This document shows positions 1-13,438 of a DNA stretch of 64,000 nt, piece by piece. The DNA lies in the NCBI RefSeq assembly GCF_020882245.1, contig NC_083597.1:24592652-24656651 (forward strand). Direction: 5' to 3'. The notes beneath the pieces were generated by a model, which made no database searches, had not been told where the DNA came from, and saw only the letters and a program-made list of their open reading frames with translations. The first letter of the stretch is position 1. Each line of letters starts with the position of its first letter. This DNA is from Rhopalosiphum padi (taxonomy: Eukaryota; Arthropoda; Insecta; Hemiptera; Aphididae). The translations under genes were made by a program, and so were the position numbers.

Positions 1-1344
1 GCGTATAGTGCGAATATAATATACAACGATCGACTTTAAACCAACACTGCAGCGGCCTCTACACGCAAACTTCAGTGCTTTCACCCACGATTGTATGAAA
101 CGCGTAGACACCTGGTCGCGCATTGGCTACTCTGCATCAATACTCGTATCTATAGCAATCGGTTCCGACGACAAAATGATTTACGCGATGGTCCATCGAC
201 TTTTGATTGTCGTGGAGGAGGAGGAGGAGGAAAGCACTGATTCGCTGCGTGTGATTGTACTATATGGTCTATATGTATATTGTATAGTATTATTCTACTG
301 AACTTACACCCCGTTGATCATCGTTGCAGCAGGGGTCGTGATTTCGACTTTTCTTATGATATGTATATTATATACACTACCGAGTCGGATGAAAAATAAG
401 CTATTTCTTATCCTCCGAATGTATAATATGCATGTCTGATTATTTTATAACACTGTGAACAAAAATAACAATAATATTCCCGTTTTCTCGTATAACCGGG
501 ATGTGATCATTCTGATTTCTACTCAGAAACTCGATGTCCGCGTCGTATAGCGTTTTATAGTACAGTTAGTACGCATTTATCATCTCGTATTTATATTTAT
601 TATATAAGATCCCGTATTGTCAACTGTTTTGCAAAAGTTAAAAATGTCCATTTCGTATTAACAATAAGTTTAGATGACTATTATGTCGGGGAAACTTTAT
701 AAATAAAACTTACATATAGATCTATTTACATAATATATATTATATTATATATAGGCCCCTATAGCTGGGCCTGCCTATAATCACGTATTTTACGCGACGG
801 TATTGTGTATTTTGTACGAAGATTATAAATTATAATACATGGCATTAGGGCAAAGAGACGATTTTAAACCGTTCGGTATTTGACGTAATATTGTTGTTTA
901 TTACACCACATCTACATGAAAGGGTAGCGATTACACACGATAATAGTAACGAGCCCGAAAATTAGATTAGTGGAGGGCGCAAACATTATACCTCTTCGTA
1001 TCTATAGATATACCGCAGTTAACAAGTTGTGATGTTCCGGTGAACAAATATGGAGACACAAATCGCGTCCTGACGAAAACATATACCTAATAGTATTTCA
1101 TAAACATGAGTTATCCATTAAATAAATTTTAGAATTTTTACATAATTTGATACATCGCAAGATATTCTTAACATTAATGTATTTTCAACTTCTTTTGGTT
1201 TAGAAAGTAGTGAACCTAAAGAATACCTTGCCCATTTTTTCATTTTGGAAAACCGATTCTCATATTCTATAACCCGATTTTCTTAGAAAAAAAAATGCCC
1301 GACTTTTTACGATATATAAAATAAATTTTTTTTGCGTGTGTAAG
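1..1344. other. AT-rich upstream sequence, no gene seen
   Basis: I see no coding exon, RNA gene or clear transposon end here. Reading frames are short and biased in composition. A short (GGA)n run lies near 213-231. If PLEKHH1 has distal 5' exons they could lie here or further upstream, but I cannot point to one. Confidence 0.4.
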
Positions 1345-1742
1345 TAGTATATATTTGTATGTCTATATATCTTCACAGCACTTTTCAGTAGAGAGATTTT
1401 GAAAGTTTAAGGAGAAATATCTGCTTCTACACTATTTATTTTTCAGTCAAACACAAAATGATAATAATTTTGAAAAAAGTTTTTTGTAAGAATGTAATTT
1501 CAGAATTATTATAATTTTGTGGTACACGGGAAAAATAAATGGTGTTGAGAAGGATATTTCTGCTTGAACTTTTAAATCTCCCTGCTGAAAAGTGATGTGA
1601 ACATATACATTATAGTTTTTTAAAAATCAGCGTTTTTTTCGTGTTACACAGAAAAAACATTGGCTCGAGCGGGATAATCCCCCACTTAAACTTTTAAAAT
1701 CTCCCTACTGAAAAGTGCCTATGAACATATAAATACTTACTA
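1345..1742. mobile_element. Foldback-type MITE with long imperfect inverted repeats
   Basis: The left arm starts TAGTATATATTTGTATG and runs through CACTTTTCAGTAGAGAGATT. The right arm, read in reverse complement, starts TAGTAAGTATTTATATG and runs through CACTTTTCAGTAGGGAGATT. The arms match imperfectly over roughly 60 bp. A third copy of the right-arm sequence lies inside at about 1,563-1,613 (AATCTCCCTGCTGAAAAGTG), in the same orientation as the right end. No coding capacity is visible. The short core between the arms suggests a non-autonomous element, but the superfamily is not identifiable from what I see. No clear target-site duplication beyond TA was found. Confidence 0.65.
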
Positions 1743-2161
1743 CCTGTATAGTTCAATATTAAATGTTTTATACATGTTGTTAATTATATGTCATACTACC
1801 TACGATTTTATTGTATCTATATTGCCTATATTTACTGACTTATATTATAAACTAAAAATATTTTTCACGATTTGACCAAACTGTATATTTCCAAGAACAA
1901 ATATGAACAAAATTAATTTCATAATATCGAGGAGTTCCGACGAAAAAGACTATACCGGACACGAGTTGTGTAATCCTAGAAATAAGTACAAGCCACAACT
2001 TGTGGCCCACGACTCGCGTACCCAATAAAAATTACCGGACACAAATCGCTATTCTATAGGTACATAGATAATATGGATATACTGTATTATGTGGTATTAT
2101 ATTACCCGACAACGCAAACACGTGCGGAAGTGTTGATATATATGTCATATACGTAGGTAAT

Positions 2162-2176
2162 ACACACACACACACA
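2162..2176. repeat. (CA)n microsatellite
   Basis: Short uninterrupted CA dinucleotide run. Confidence 0.8.
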
Positions 2177-2340
2177 AATGCGAGGACCTATGTTACATGC
2201 ATAAGTAAGACGTGCTTGTGCGTGTAGGTGTATACGTTAAATTTTGTAAGTGCAATGCTAAATTATTTTATATTATATATTATACCATTTATACCATATA
2301 AAACTATAATAATAACAATAATAATGATAGTAATAGTAAT

Positions 2341-2945
2341 AGCCCAATATTGCGTATGGTTTTGGCACAGACGGCGCGCGTGTTGCCGTTGGCAACGTGG
2401 CGGGTTTTCGAGGGGGGCATTGATTTTTTAATTCCTCTCGTTCACCTCCCATCCATCGCCCCGCGTACTAGCGCGTCGCACACCCGGGGCGGCCACCCCT
2501 TTCCGCGTCCGGTCACATGTTCCACACAGCCGCCACTCTCCCGCACACGCGATATGCGCCGCTCTGTGGCTCGCGCCTGCGCGCCAACCCCCCGAAAACG
2601 TTGTATTGTACTGTTACGATGTACATATCATGTGATATCTCTGTCGGGCTCTCTTATCGCGCGCGTACTGTTTGTTTTTTTTTCCGGTATTTATCCCATA
2701 CTTTCGCGTCGTGTGTGCGCGTCTACCGCGACCGTCGCCGCCCCCGACGGCAGCGCTCGATTTGTTCCCATGTCCGATCGCCGGACGCGGTCGCACGCCT
2801 CGTCCCGCTCTGACGTCGTTCGGTTACCGACAGAAATACGTCATCGCCGCCGCCACCACCACCACCGCACGAAAGGATAAGGTAGGCGAATTTTTTGTGA
2901 TTTACCTACACGCGCCGCGATGACGACAGGTACTATATACTTCTG
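2341..2945 (+). promoter_or_regulatory. GC/CpG-rich stretch, candidate promoter and first exon of PLEKHH1
   Basis: Composition changes abruptly here from AT-rich to GC-rich, with many CpG dinucleotides and C-rich runs, then falls back to AT-rich repeats. A good 5' splice site (ATAAG|GTAGGCG) lies at 2,881/2,882. If that donor joins the acceptor at 4,787/4,788, the open frame upstream (ending ...ARKDK) continues in phase into the first recognised PLEKHH1 exon. However, the upstream sequence looks more like 5' UTR than protein: it is low-complexity, with proline and histidine runs. I therefore favour a promoter plus noncoding or mostly noncoding first exon. This is inference from composition and splice signals only. 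Confidence 0.4.
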
Positions 2946-4787
2946 CAGCAGGAATATCACTCACACACACACACACACACAAACTATATATATCGAAACA
3001 TATTCATAATTGCAATAACACATGACTTACCGCGTGCATGTACTATTTCGTACCCATATATATATATGTAATATATAACGTTGTAATTTTAAATACCCGC
3101 GAGCCATGGGATAGCACGTCCATTTCGGGTACTCGGGAATCCATGGTTAGCGGTGGTCTATCGTCGATATATCGTTATTATATTATAAAATATCAAAACC
3201 GGAAATCGCGTGAAAAACGGAAAAGTTCAAACAGGAAAATACTATAATTTAGCTAAACCTGCAGCTAAACTACATGTAGGTATAGTGCCTGTATTACGTG
3301 TGTATGTAAAACAATAAAACACGCGTCGTTCCAACTGGACGACGACGCTGAAGAACACCGTTCGGTTACAATTGTGTACCGTCTGCACTCGTAAAGAGTA
3401 ACGGCAAATGCAATACGAACGGCGAACGCGTGGTCAGTAGTTTGGCGTCGTCGCGATGAAAAAAATAATGCACTGGCGCACGTCCAAATATATAGGTAGT
3501 GTTTATACGTTTTTTTTTGTACACACGGCTACCATAAACATTAATATATTTTTTTCATTAAGAACGGATCTTCTGCAAGTTGGACGCATGCACCGTATAG
3601 TATTATAGCAGATATATACACTTTTACATGCGTCTTCCGCTTTACCGTTTTACCCGCTCTGCAGCAGCTATACAACAGCGGAGTGGGTGCTTATATTTTT
3701 ACACTGGATCATGTTACGGCGACAAAACGTTCGATATTTTAACGTGTATGCGTGTGTATATGTATAGTAAAATCGATAATGTTATGCAATATCGGGTTTT
3801 TACTGTCTTATTGTATGTATATTTTATGTACATAAACGAGTGAATATATTAAAAAAAAAAAGTACAGTCGCTAAGGCATCGTGCGCGTGGCTAATCCTCG
3901 ACGAGTAATCGCGTACACGACACGATTTTATACACTATTTTATATGTATATATACATACTACATACAACATATACATTTTATATTAGTTATTAGTTTTCC
4001 ATATTATTGGTCATGGACATTTAAAGTATCTAATACTATTTCTTCTGTCTCCAAAAACGATCTGCTGCAAGTTATGTATATTACTACACATAGTTCTGAC
4101 TGCACTCCGTACCGATTTTAGAGTGTTACAATGCGTATTATTGTAGGTATAAAATCACTGTAGTTTTTTCTGGGAAAGTTAATCAAAAACAACAAAATCA
4201 TAAACCCCGATTTAACTATGAATAAACATATATATATATATACGCACACATTATCATTTTGTTACTCAGCAAATCGATATACACGCGTATAATATATACT
4301 AGATATATATAGGACGCGAGGGGTGTATGACCCTGATCCATTGTGACATTGTGTGTGTGCAGTGTACCCCCCTATTTGTATTGACCTGGTTAGGGTGTGT
4401 GAAGTGTGCATGGGAACTGCGGCTACGGTGGGGAGGGTAAAACGCACGCCAGACGGCTAGTCTATACAGTGCATTGTGTCGCCGCCACTTCGTATGCATG
4501 AGTCAGCTTCGTCATCGTTTTTAATACCTAATATTTTTATTATACACAATATTCGTCATTTCGGTCTGACCTCTTGCCGTGTATGTTTATGATACAGTAA
4601 TCAGCGTTATTGCAGCCAATGAACTCTACTACTGGTGCAGGTACCTAGTATTGCTACCTATTATACATCACATTCTATTATCAGAGTTTTCGTTGGATGG
4701 GATGGTGTGAATTTTAAGAAAAATTTTATTGTATTCATTTTTTTTTTTTTTTTACAATCATAGTAATTCGAATTCTTTTGCTTGCAG
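2946..4787 (+). other. Probable 5' intron of PLEKHH1
   Basis: No coding exon is recognised here. The stretch ends in a strong polypyrimidine tract and acceptor (CTTTTGCTTGCAG at 4,775-4,787). It also contains a moderately GC-rich patch around 3,310-3,480 and microsatellite-like TA runs. Assignment as an intron depends on the unproven donor at 2,882. Confidence 0.35.
2962..2981. repeat. (CA)n microsatellite
   Basis: Ten-unit CA run just downstream of the GC-rich stretch. Confidence 0.85.
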
Positions 4788-7700
4788 GTGCGTGTTATGG
4801 AGGAACGGCTACAAGCCGAATGGACTACTCATCAACCTGATCAGGCGGAAAAAGAACAAGCCATTAGCAAGCTGGCGACGCAGGTTGAGGAACAGGTATG
4901 GATCAAAATTTAATAATATATTAATATATGATTATAATGACGTATGCTGATGATAATGTGTGTTTATATAGCGTCAGCTGAGGCTTCAAGATGCTAAAAT
5001 GGTTGAAGCCAAAGCGGCGCGCATCAAGGAATGGGTGACCAACAAACTAAGAGACCTAGAGGCTCAGAACCAGCACCTCAGAGAGCAGAACCACAAGTGC
5101 AACCAGCAGCTTGAGCTGCTCAGGCGGCACATGGCTCAACTGAGCGCCGACAAAATGGCTGTGAGTGCTTGTGCCGGATCGTCGTCACCGCGCAGCAGCA
5201 CATCGTCTTTACACAGGGCAAATAGCACTGGTTCTACACAGTGAGTGAAAAACGTCCGCTACTAAATAACTAAATAATAATATGATATGCCATATTATCA
5301 GAGATCATCTAATCTAAGGGACAAACTTTATTTAGCCCGAAAATAAAACATATATTTTTAATTTATATCTTTTTGAAAGGATTTTCAAAAATAAGGTTTT
5401 CATTTATTTTAATTTAATTTTTTTTTGCCTATTCTTATTCTTTGGATTTTTAATACACCTCCCCCCAAAAAAATAATAATAATAAAACTTCTTGAATTCC
5501 TAAAATGGCCCTTCAAGAATATTGATTGATGATCCCTGTGTCATACCTGGTTGTTAGTACAATATTATAATACCGCCTGTTTTTCACGTATATAGCGCCC
5601 TGTCCGACAACGAACCGGTTTACGCCCAGGTAGACCGGCACCAAAAGAACCGGACACCCGAACGGTCGCAACGAACGCACCGGCGGCACATGTCCGCCTG
5701 TGTCCAAGTACCGACTATCGAGTCTGTCGATGGACCAGACATGCCTGTCCACGAACAGTTAGTCAATGATCTAACCACCGCCACCGATTCGCTCAACCTC
5801 AACGCCGCGATTAGACGTGAGTCCATAAAATACGATTTGATATAGTATATTTATTACGTTCACACACTTGTCATGTTTGTCACTATCGACAGTACCAACT
5901 ATGCACATATTACTGTGGTGGTGTCCAAAAGTGTTGGGGCCGATTTGCGCTATTATGCATATTATAATAATGAGATAAAAACAAAAAATTCAATTTTATT
6001 ATCTACAGGTATAATATTAAAACCCATTATGCTTTAATTGGTAGTAGTAATTACTAAATAACTTCCAACACTAAATTTTAAATATTATCAACTGCCAAAG
6101 TTGTCTGAAAAGCATAATATATATTTTTATATAGTAGCGGATCGTGAATTTGTCATACAAATCTCGCAGGGGAGCCAGTTAATGTGTGTAGATAGGTCCA
6201 ACTTAAAGTGGCTATATGTGGGCTCATGAATGCCCGACATTATGTGTTAGAATGGTTTTGATGTATGTTGATTAAGAATACTTTTGTTTTTATGGGTAAG
6301 ACACACTTGGCGCCACTATCGGTGTCCCTGTGAGTTGTGACTACTGTTAGCACAATTGTATGTATTAAGTAACAATATATTATCACAGTAACAAGCAATA
6401 CCTATTTTGAAAATTTGATGTTTATAGCGAAATCCGTGTGTATCGAGTCAGACATCGCCCACGACTACGCGGAGATTTACACGCCGAGCCGAGAAAAATT
6501 GCCATGGGACAAGGCGTGCAACAAGCCCCCGACGCCGCCTTTGCATAGGTTCCCATCCTGGGAATCTCGAATCTACCAAGTGGCCAACGAAGGCCTTTCG
6601 GCGGCGCCCACGGAACCGACCATGACGGCTGCTGCCGTTGTACATCCAACCCGAGTGGTAACGTCGCAAGGTTATTGTGATATAAGCGTTCCGGTGTATG
6701 CCACTGTCAAAGGCGTGAGTATAAATTCATATAGAACTTGTGTTATATTAATCCATTCCTAAAATAAAATAAGGAAATATAATATTTAAATACTCGTATT
6801 TATATAAAAAAACATAAAACATAAATTTAAAATAAAAATAGGTCACCTAAATCTATAAACAAGTTACTCTTCAACGGTATAGTGTTATCAGCTGATTTCA
6901 GGCACGTAATTTAGAGGGGCGATAGGAGCGACCCCATCCAAAAATTGCATTTTAGTAACTTATAATTAATAAAAGAAACATTTTTTAAGCCTCAACTATT
7001 CTGAAAAGGATTAATTCCCCCCCCCCCTCAAAAAAAAAAAAAATAAATAAATAAGCACCTATTTACGTGCCTGATTGGTAGTGAATTATAATAATTTTAA
7101 TATTTTATCGAAGAGACAAGTTTTTTATCGGATCTTTATGCATACAAATAAATTAAGAAAGATAGGTGATAAACTGATAAGCATTGAACTATTAGTTCTG
7201 AAGTGCCTTTCGTTTCTCATTTTTGGTGACTTCCACAATTGTTCAACGGTATGCTTGTGATAGTTGGTCTGTGGTCAACAAAAATGTACTTATGGTTAAC
7301 TTGGAAATGTGTTAAAGATCGATAATTATTAAAATAATACAAAATAAAAAACTTTTCTACAATTGACCCAGACCAAGTACTTTTAATACCGATTTTTTTT
7401 TATTGATTGGTGGAGGGGAGAGGAGATACAATAATTTACAAGTTACTTACTTATTTAAAAATGCATTAGTTTTTTGCGATCAATTGTTTGGCTTATGTTA
7501 TGGTTTGTGTGTGCAGAGAGCCAGTCAAATCAGGTCCAGCCCATTTACCGGTGACTCGTCAGACGACTCTAGTGACGGCGAAGGGGAGCACACTAACACA
7601 GCAAACACGCACAGCGTGGCCACTAGAATCACAAACAGTAGTAGCACTGACAATACTGACACCTCTTTGTCCAGTTCCAGTCCCAGTAAGAGTCACAAGA

Positions 7701-10700
7701 CCGCGTCGACGTTTTCACCGATCAAACACAACTCCTCCGGGTCGCCATCGAAAAGTACGAGTTTGGTTCTATATTTAATGCCTAGATATCTTATGGAAGG
7801 GTAGTACTTATGGCTAATAATTAATAATATTCCGTGTTTTCCACAGATACTTCGATGGAGTCGGGCATATCGGACGACTACGCGATCCCACCTGATGCGA
7901 TGTCATGTGGTGAAGATTCGACGGAATGGTCGTCATTGGTGCTTAGGTTGAACTTGAACGGTGCTGCAGTTGTCGCAGATAGTCCGAGTAGATGTGCCAA
8001 AACGGGTATACTCGACAAATCTGGACATTTGGCCAAGCTCGGTGGCAAGTTGAAGACGTGGAGACGACGATTCTTCGTTCTCAGCAATGGCAAACTTCGT
8101 TATTGGAAAACACAGGTAAACAATTATACCCAACGACTGTATCATTTATGAAATTTAATTATAAACGTATTCCGATTTTCGATTATATTGTAGTTTCGTT
8201 TATCTTTAAATTGTGTATTTGATTATAATAGTTAGGTAGCCGTCTCTTAGTTTGAATTATGTATATCCGTGTAACCTTTAATGAAGTTTGATTTAAAGTT
8301 TGTGAATTGAATTTTTCGTTACAGAATGATATAGCGCGCAAACCACAACGTGAAATCACAATCGACGATTTATGTCGAATAACCCGAGCTGATGGTGCTG
8401 CTACGTTCGAAATATCGACAACCAAAAAGACATTTTACCTAACAGCAGATTCAATTGCTGCCATGGAAGATTGGGTTAAAGTTTTACAAGTAATTTATTT
8501 TTTATTTTTTTAATCTTGGTTTTCATAATGATTATTAATCTGTGTTTATTGCATTTAATAAAGAACGTTCAAAGACACAATGCTACCAAGTTGTTACTGA
8601 ACAACGAAAACAATAAACCGACTATTCAAGGATGGTTAACTAAAGTGAGAAATGGACATGCTAAACGGTGTTGGTGTGTACTCGTAGGAAAGACATTTTT
8701 ATATTTCAAATCCTCAACAGATACGGTAAATACTATTAATATAGTTACTATTAAAAGTTTTGTTTAATTGTTTAAATATTTTACACCATTTTTAAAATGT
8801 TTTAGAGTGCATTTGGACAAATCAACATGCGTGATTGCCGTGTAGAAACCGTTGATCATGTTTCAGACTCTGATAGTGAAGAACGAGATTCCAATCAGCC
8901 GCCAACAATAGCTTTACACCCATCACATCAAGGTCCTCCAACTTATTTACTGATGTCTTCTAAACAAGAAAAGGTTTGTTTATAAATAATCATGTATATG
9001 TTGTATTTATTTTTTATCTGTTAAATTATTTAATTATTATCAACATGTTTCTAAATGTTCTGATTACAGGATTCTTGGTTATACCATCTTACTGTAGTTT
9101 CGGGAAGTGGATCGCAATCTGGATCACAATTTGAACAGCTTATTCAAAAACTAATGGAAGCATCGGGAGATCCAAGTAAATTAATTGTTATTAACTAAAA
9201 CTAGAACAAAAATATATTATTTATAATATATAACTTATTTTAGATTGTGTATTATGGAAACATCCAACTCTTTTGCACTCCAAGGAAGCAATTAGCTCAC
9301 CATTGACTACTCTATCTATTGAATCTTTACAATATGAAGCCATTAAATTATTCAAGGTATGTTCAAATAAATAATCCAATATCCATGCCATTTTTTTAAC
9401 ATTATTTTATGATTTTTCATTTCTTTTAGAGTTGTCAATTATTTATGTCAGTAGCCATTGAAAACGCTGGTATTGATTATCATGTGGTATTAGCACAAAA
9501 TGCATTACAATTATGCTTGGACAACTGGGAACTGCAGGCAGAGTTATTGTGTGCTTTAGTTAAGCAGACGTCTAGACATGCTTCCCATAAACACGGAGTC
9601 CAGGTATTCTCCAAACTGCGGCATCGTGTAAGTTCCCCTTCCCATTGCTTTTTTTTAAATTAAAAAAACAGTCATATGATCACAAATTATTATTTAAATA
9701 TTTCGAATAGACAATTATTTAATTTATAATTTTTGTAAACACCATACAAAACACGAGCCATACATAATGTCTCCCTTTTGCAAACGTACAATATAGAAAA
9801 TTTTACATTCACAATAATCCATTTTACTCAGTTGTTTTTAAAATTTAAAACTAAGACTATTATCTGGGGAATATCAAAGAATATAATTTTTAAATGCTCA
9901 CAACTTGTTTTGTAATTTAAATATCAATAAAAGCTTCTAAGAAGCTGTGCATCTTATTACCTTTATATTATTTAAAATAGGTTAATTCTAATTTAAAAAA
10001 AAATAAAATAAAATAGATATTTATGAAAGTAAAATTTGCTTTGTTGTATGTTTGTATGACGAAAACAACACGTCATGTGGATGTGATGTCCTCTTAACTT
10101 AAGAAATATATATAATATTACAATGAATATTATATTGTGTTCATTGACTGTTTTTTTAAATCCTAGCTTTTATTGTGATTATTATTTACTTATTTTTAAC
10201 TACTCAGTGTATGTTTATTTGCTATGTATTTTTTTAATGATGGCTACTGTAGATTGCAGTCTTACTCCAAGGCTAAAAATAAAGCTTTAAATATAATAAT
10301 TTCTAATGATTTTCTATCATTTTAAAATATCTCTCATAATCTGGTTGATCAAATAATTTTTAAATCAAACGTTTACAATTTTAGTTATGTAATTAATGCC
10401 AGATTGTATAAAAAAATGATTAATTTAATGGACCACTAAATCATATTTAAAAGCTTAATAGCTTACTATTCATTAATTAAATGGATTATTTATGTAATTC
10501 AGCATAGCTATTATATTATTTCTGCAGTTAACCATCATTATAATTAAACAAAAAACATTGCATACGTGGTGTCCACTCATAAAATGTCTGTACTTATTCT
10601 GATATTTCTATCATAAGGTTTTGAAACTGGTTTGATTATAAAATTATAGATACAGGATGTTTTTAAACTTTAAGCGGAAACATTACCATTAAATTATATA

Positions 10701-13438
10701 GCAGATGTTTAATATGAAAAATAATAATAAAAGTTATAAAAAAATTAATAAAACATAATAATAACTATTTTAAAGATAAGTTGTGTGACAAGAAATTAAT
10801 CAATATTTTATTTTCAATGTGCTGTTGCAAATGTTTTGAACTGTTATTGTCCTATGTAGTTTATATCACAATTCACAGTTAACTAGTTTGAGTTGTTATA
10901 GCAAAATTAATTTGAAATAATATTTGTATATTATATTTTATTTTAACAATTTATTATTTAAATATTTAATGATGCAATATATTAACTCAGTTTATTTATA
11001 CCACTTGTCAAACAATTCTTAACCTGTTTCAAACCCTTATTTTTTTTTTTCCTGATATTAAAGCATTAGAATATTAATTTAAATCATAAAACGTGATTTG
11101 TATTTTGTACTTTTATTTTGCTCTGTTTAACAGTTTATTTGCAATATCCTGTATTTTTTTTATTAATATTGTGCATGTAACAGCATGATTTCAAAATACA
11201 TATTGTTTAATATGTAATCAGACCAAAAATTGTGATAACTTACTCAAACAAAAGCTGCAGTTTGTGGGTTATTTCTTAAATTGTGGAGGGGGCTATATTA
11301 TTATGGCAAACATACACGAGTTGAGAGGTTTAGGCATTTAGGCACCGCGTGTCCACTGTTTTTTCAGCAACTTTTATTGTGCGCCACACAGTCGCTGTTC
11401 ACGTGTGATGCTGCCCTGGCTTCGTCACCTACTATCAGCACAACCCAGTCAGTAGTGCCCGGATCACCAAACCACAGCATGACAGCACCATCAAGCCCAG
11501 CCACATCATCATTACTAGACCACTGCAAAGCCAATCCTCCCACCTATGTGTTTGTCCAAGGTTGGCAATTGTTGGCGCTCGCTGTGTCTCTATATGTACC
11601 AAAAAAACACCAAACTCCTTTGGTTCCTCAAGTTGCATTTAAAACGCAATATTGATAACAAGTATGAAATAATTTAATAATAGTTGTGTGGAATGATTAA
11701 GACTATTTTTTTTTTTTAGGACTGAATGTGGAAAGTACGCTGCATACTGTGAACGTGCGCTTGAACGAACAATATTGAATGGAACGCGAGAAGTGAAACC
11801 ATCCAGAATGGAAGTACTATCAATTTTATTGAAAAATCCTTATCACCACTCATTGCCACACTCCATACCTGTCCATATGCTAAATGGAACCTACCAGGTA
11901 CAGAAAAACTGCTTATAATAAAACAATGAAGCATTTTTATTGCCTCGATATCATATTATTTATTATTTTGGTTTTGAAGGTTGTTGGTTTTGATGGATCA
12001 ACTACTATTGAAGAGTTTTTGTGCACACTTAATCAAGAAACAGGGTGCCGAGATAGTCAACATTCAGGTTTCACATTGTTTAGCGACGATCCTATTGAAA
12101 AAGATTTAGAACACTATATTGAATCGCAAGCAAAGGTTAGCTACAATTAAAAAAATAGCTTGGTTAGCTTGGTGAAGTAATAAATATAAAATTTATTTTA
12201 ATTTTATAGTTGTGTGATGTTATTTCTAAATGGGAAACGGCATTGCGTGAAAAGGGTTCTGGAAAATTTGAAAATACTAGAGTCATTCGACTCATCTTCA
12301 AGAACAGGCTGTACTTCAAATCATTTGTGAAGAAGGAATCTGACCGTGAGAGGTTGTTGCTTTGCTATCAAGTAAATCAACAAGTGGTCCAAGGCCGATT
12401 CCCTCTTACCAAAGAGCTTGCATTAGAGTTGGCTGCTTTGATGGCACAGGTATTTCACAACAAATTAATATTTTTCAAACAATGATATAATTTACTGCTT
12501 TGAATTTAGATCGATTTTGGTGAATTCTATTGTGATAAAAATCGCGGTAGTGGTGGTACTACTAAAGAATTACAAGTACTTCAAGCACTTGATAAATTTT
12601 ATCCATTCCGATACCGTGACGGGGCTTCCCAAGAAGCAATAAAGTATGTAAAATAAATAATTAAATAATTTTTTTGTAATTACTTTACAACTATAAACGT
12701 TGAAATAATTTAATAACAATTTGTATATTCAAATAAATTGTAATCATTATCATTATACATATTAGGCACCTTCAAACTGGTCTTCAAGAAAAATGGATGT
12801 CTCTAAAAGGAAGGAATTTAGTTGATTGCGTTAGGATATACTTGACTTGTACAAGAAAGTGGCCATATTTTGGATGTACTCTTTTCCAAGCCAAAGTGAG
12901 TGTTAAATGATATAAATTACTACTGAATAGATTACTATTGTTCTATTACTATTCATGCTTAAATTTTTTTCTAACAGATGAAGCATGGAGAAAATACTGT
13001 GCTGCCAGGTACTATTGTATGGTTAGCTGTATCTGAAGACAGCATAAGTCTGTTGGAATTGCGTTCAATGCAACTCATTGAAACATATATGTTTGGGCAA
13101 GTTCTGACATTTGGTGGTTGTCAGGATGATTTTATGTTGGTTATAGCGTCTGACTCTGCTATCATAGAATCCCATAAACTTTTGTTTTCTCTGAGCAAGC
13201 CAAAGGTAAATTTAAAGCTTTTAAATGCAAATTTCTTTCTAATAAGTGCTTCATAAATATTTGACAGATCCTTGAAATAACATTGTTGATTGCTGACTAC
13301 ATGAATGCATTAACTCAAAACAGCGCATCACTTAGCGGTACACTGAGTCGTAACATGCAGCCTGACATATTAAAAGCTACTCCAGATCATCAATTGCATA
13401 GAAACGATTCACAAATTAAGAAGCGTATAGACTCATGA
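4788..13438 (+). CDS. PLEKHH1: PLEKHH1/MAX-1-type PH-MyTH4-FERM protein, 20 visible exons, 5' end incomplete
   Basis: Exons: 4788-4895, 4972-5240, 5596-5816, 6428-6714, 7517-7754, 7847-8115, 8325-8489, 8564-8725, 8806-8973, 9070-9175, 9244-9356, 9430-9603, 11368-11661, 11720-11897, 11980-12135, 12210-12449, 12510-12643, 12766-12895, 12978-13205, 13268-13438. All introns are GT-AG and phases agree. From the first visible codon the conceptual protein is about 1,269 residues: coiled coil with AARIKEWVTNKL (1-105), a Ser/Thr-rich linker, PH1 (about 425-520, ending in the typical Trp of AMEDWVKVL), PH2 (about 538-645), MyTH4 (about 675-860) and FERM (about 905-1235, HSIPVHMLNGTYQ then VVGFDGSTTIEEF). 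In the family, PH domains bind phosphoinositides and MyTH4-FERM binds cargo or cytoskeleton; MAX-1 acts in motor-axon guidance. No myosin motor is present. Family N termini usually extend further upstream, so start Met 4,797 is uncertain. Exon 13 carries a frameshift near 11,601. Confidence 0.93.
11601..11607 (+). other. PLEKHH1: Frameshift site in PLEKHH1 exon 13 (7-A homopolymer)
   Basis: Upstream of this run, the exon reads QGWQLLALAVSLYVP in phase with its acceptor. Downstream, the family-typical segment LLWFLKLHLKRN appears only in a shifted frame, and that frame is the one that joins correctly to exon 14 (KTECGKYAAYCERAL). Read without correction, the exon stops at TGA about 45 bases later. 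Summed exon length is 3,811, one more than a multiple of three, which fits a single surplus A. A homopolymer sequencing or assembly error is the simplest cause; a real disabling indel is the alternative. Confidence 0.85.

Noticed and set aside
2350..2880. 176-aa ORF in the GC-rich block as a protein gene.
   Set aside because: The composition is low-complexity with overlapping open frames in several phases, as expected of a GC-rich 5' region. No domain is present.
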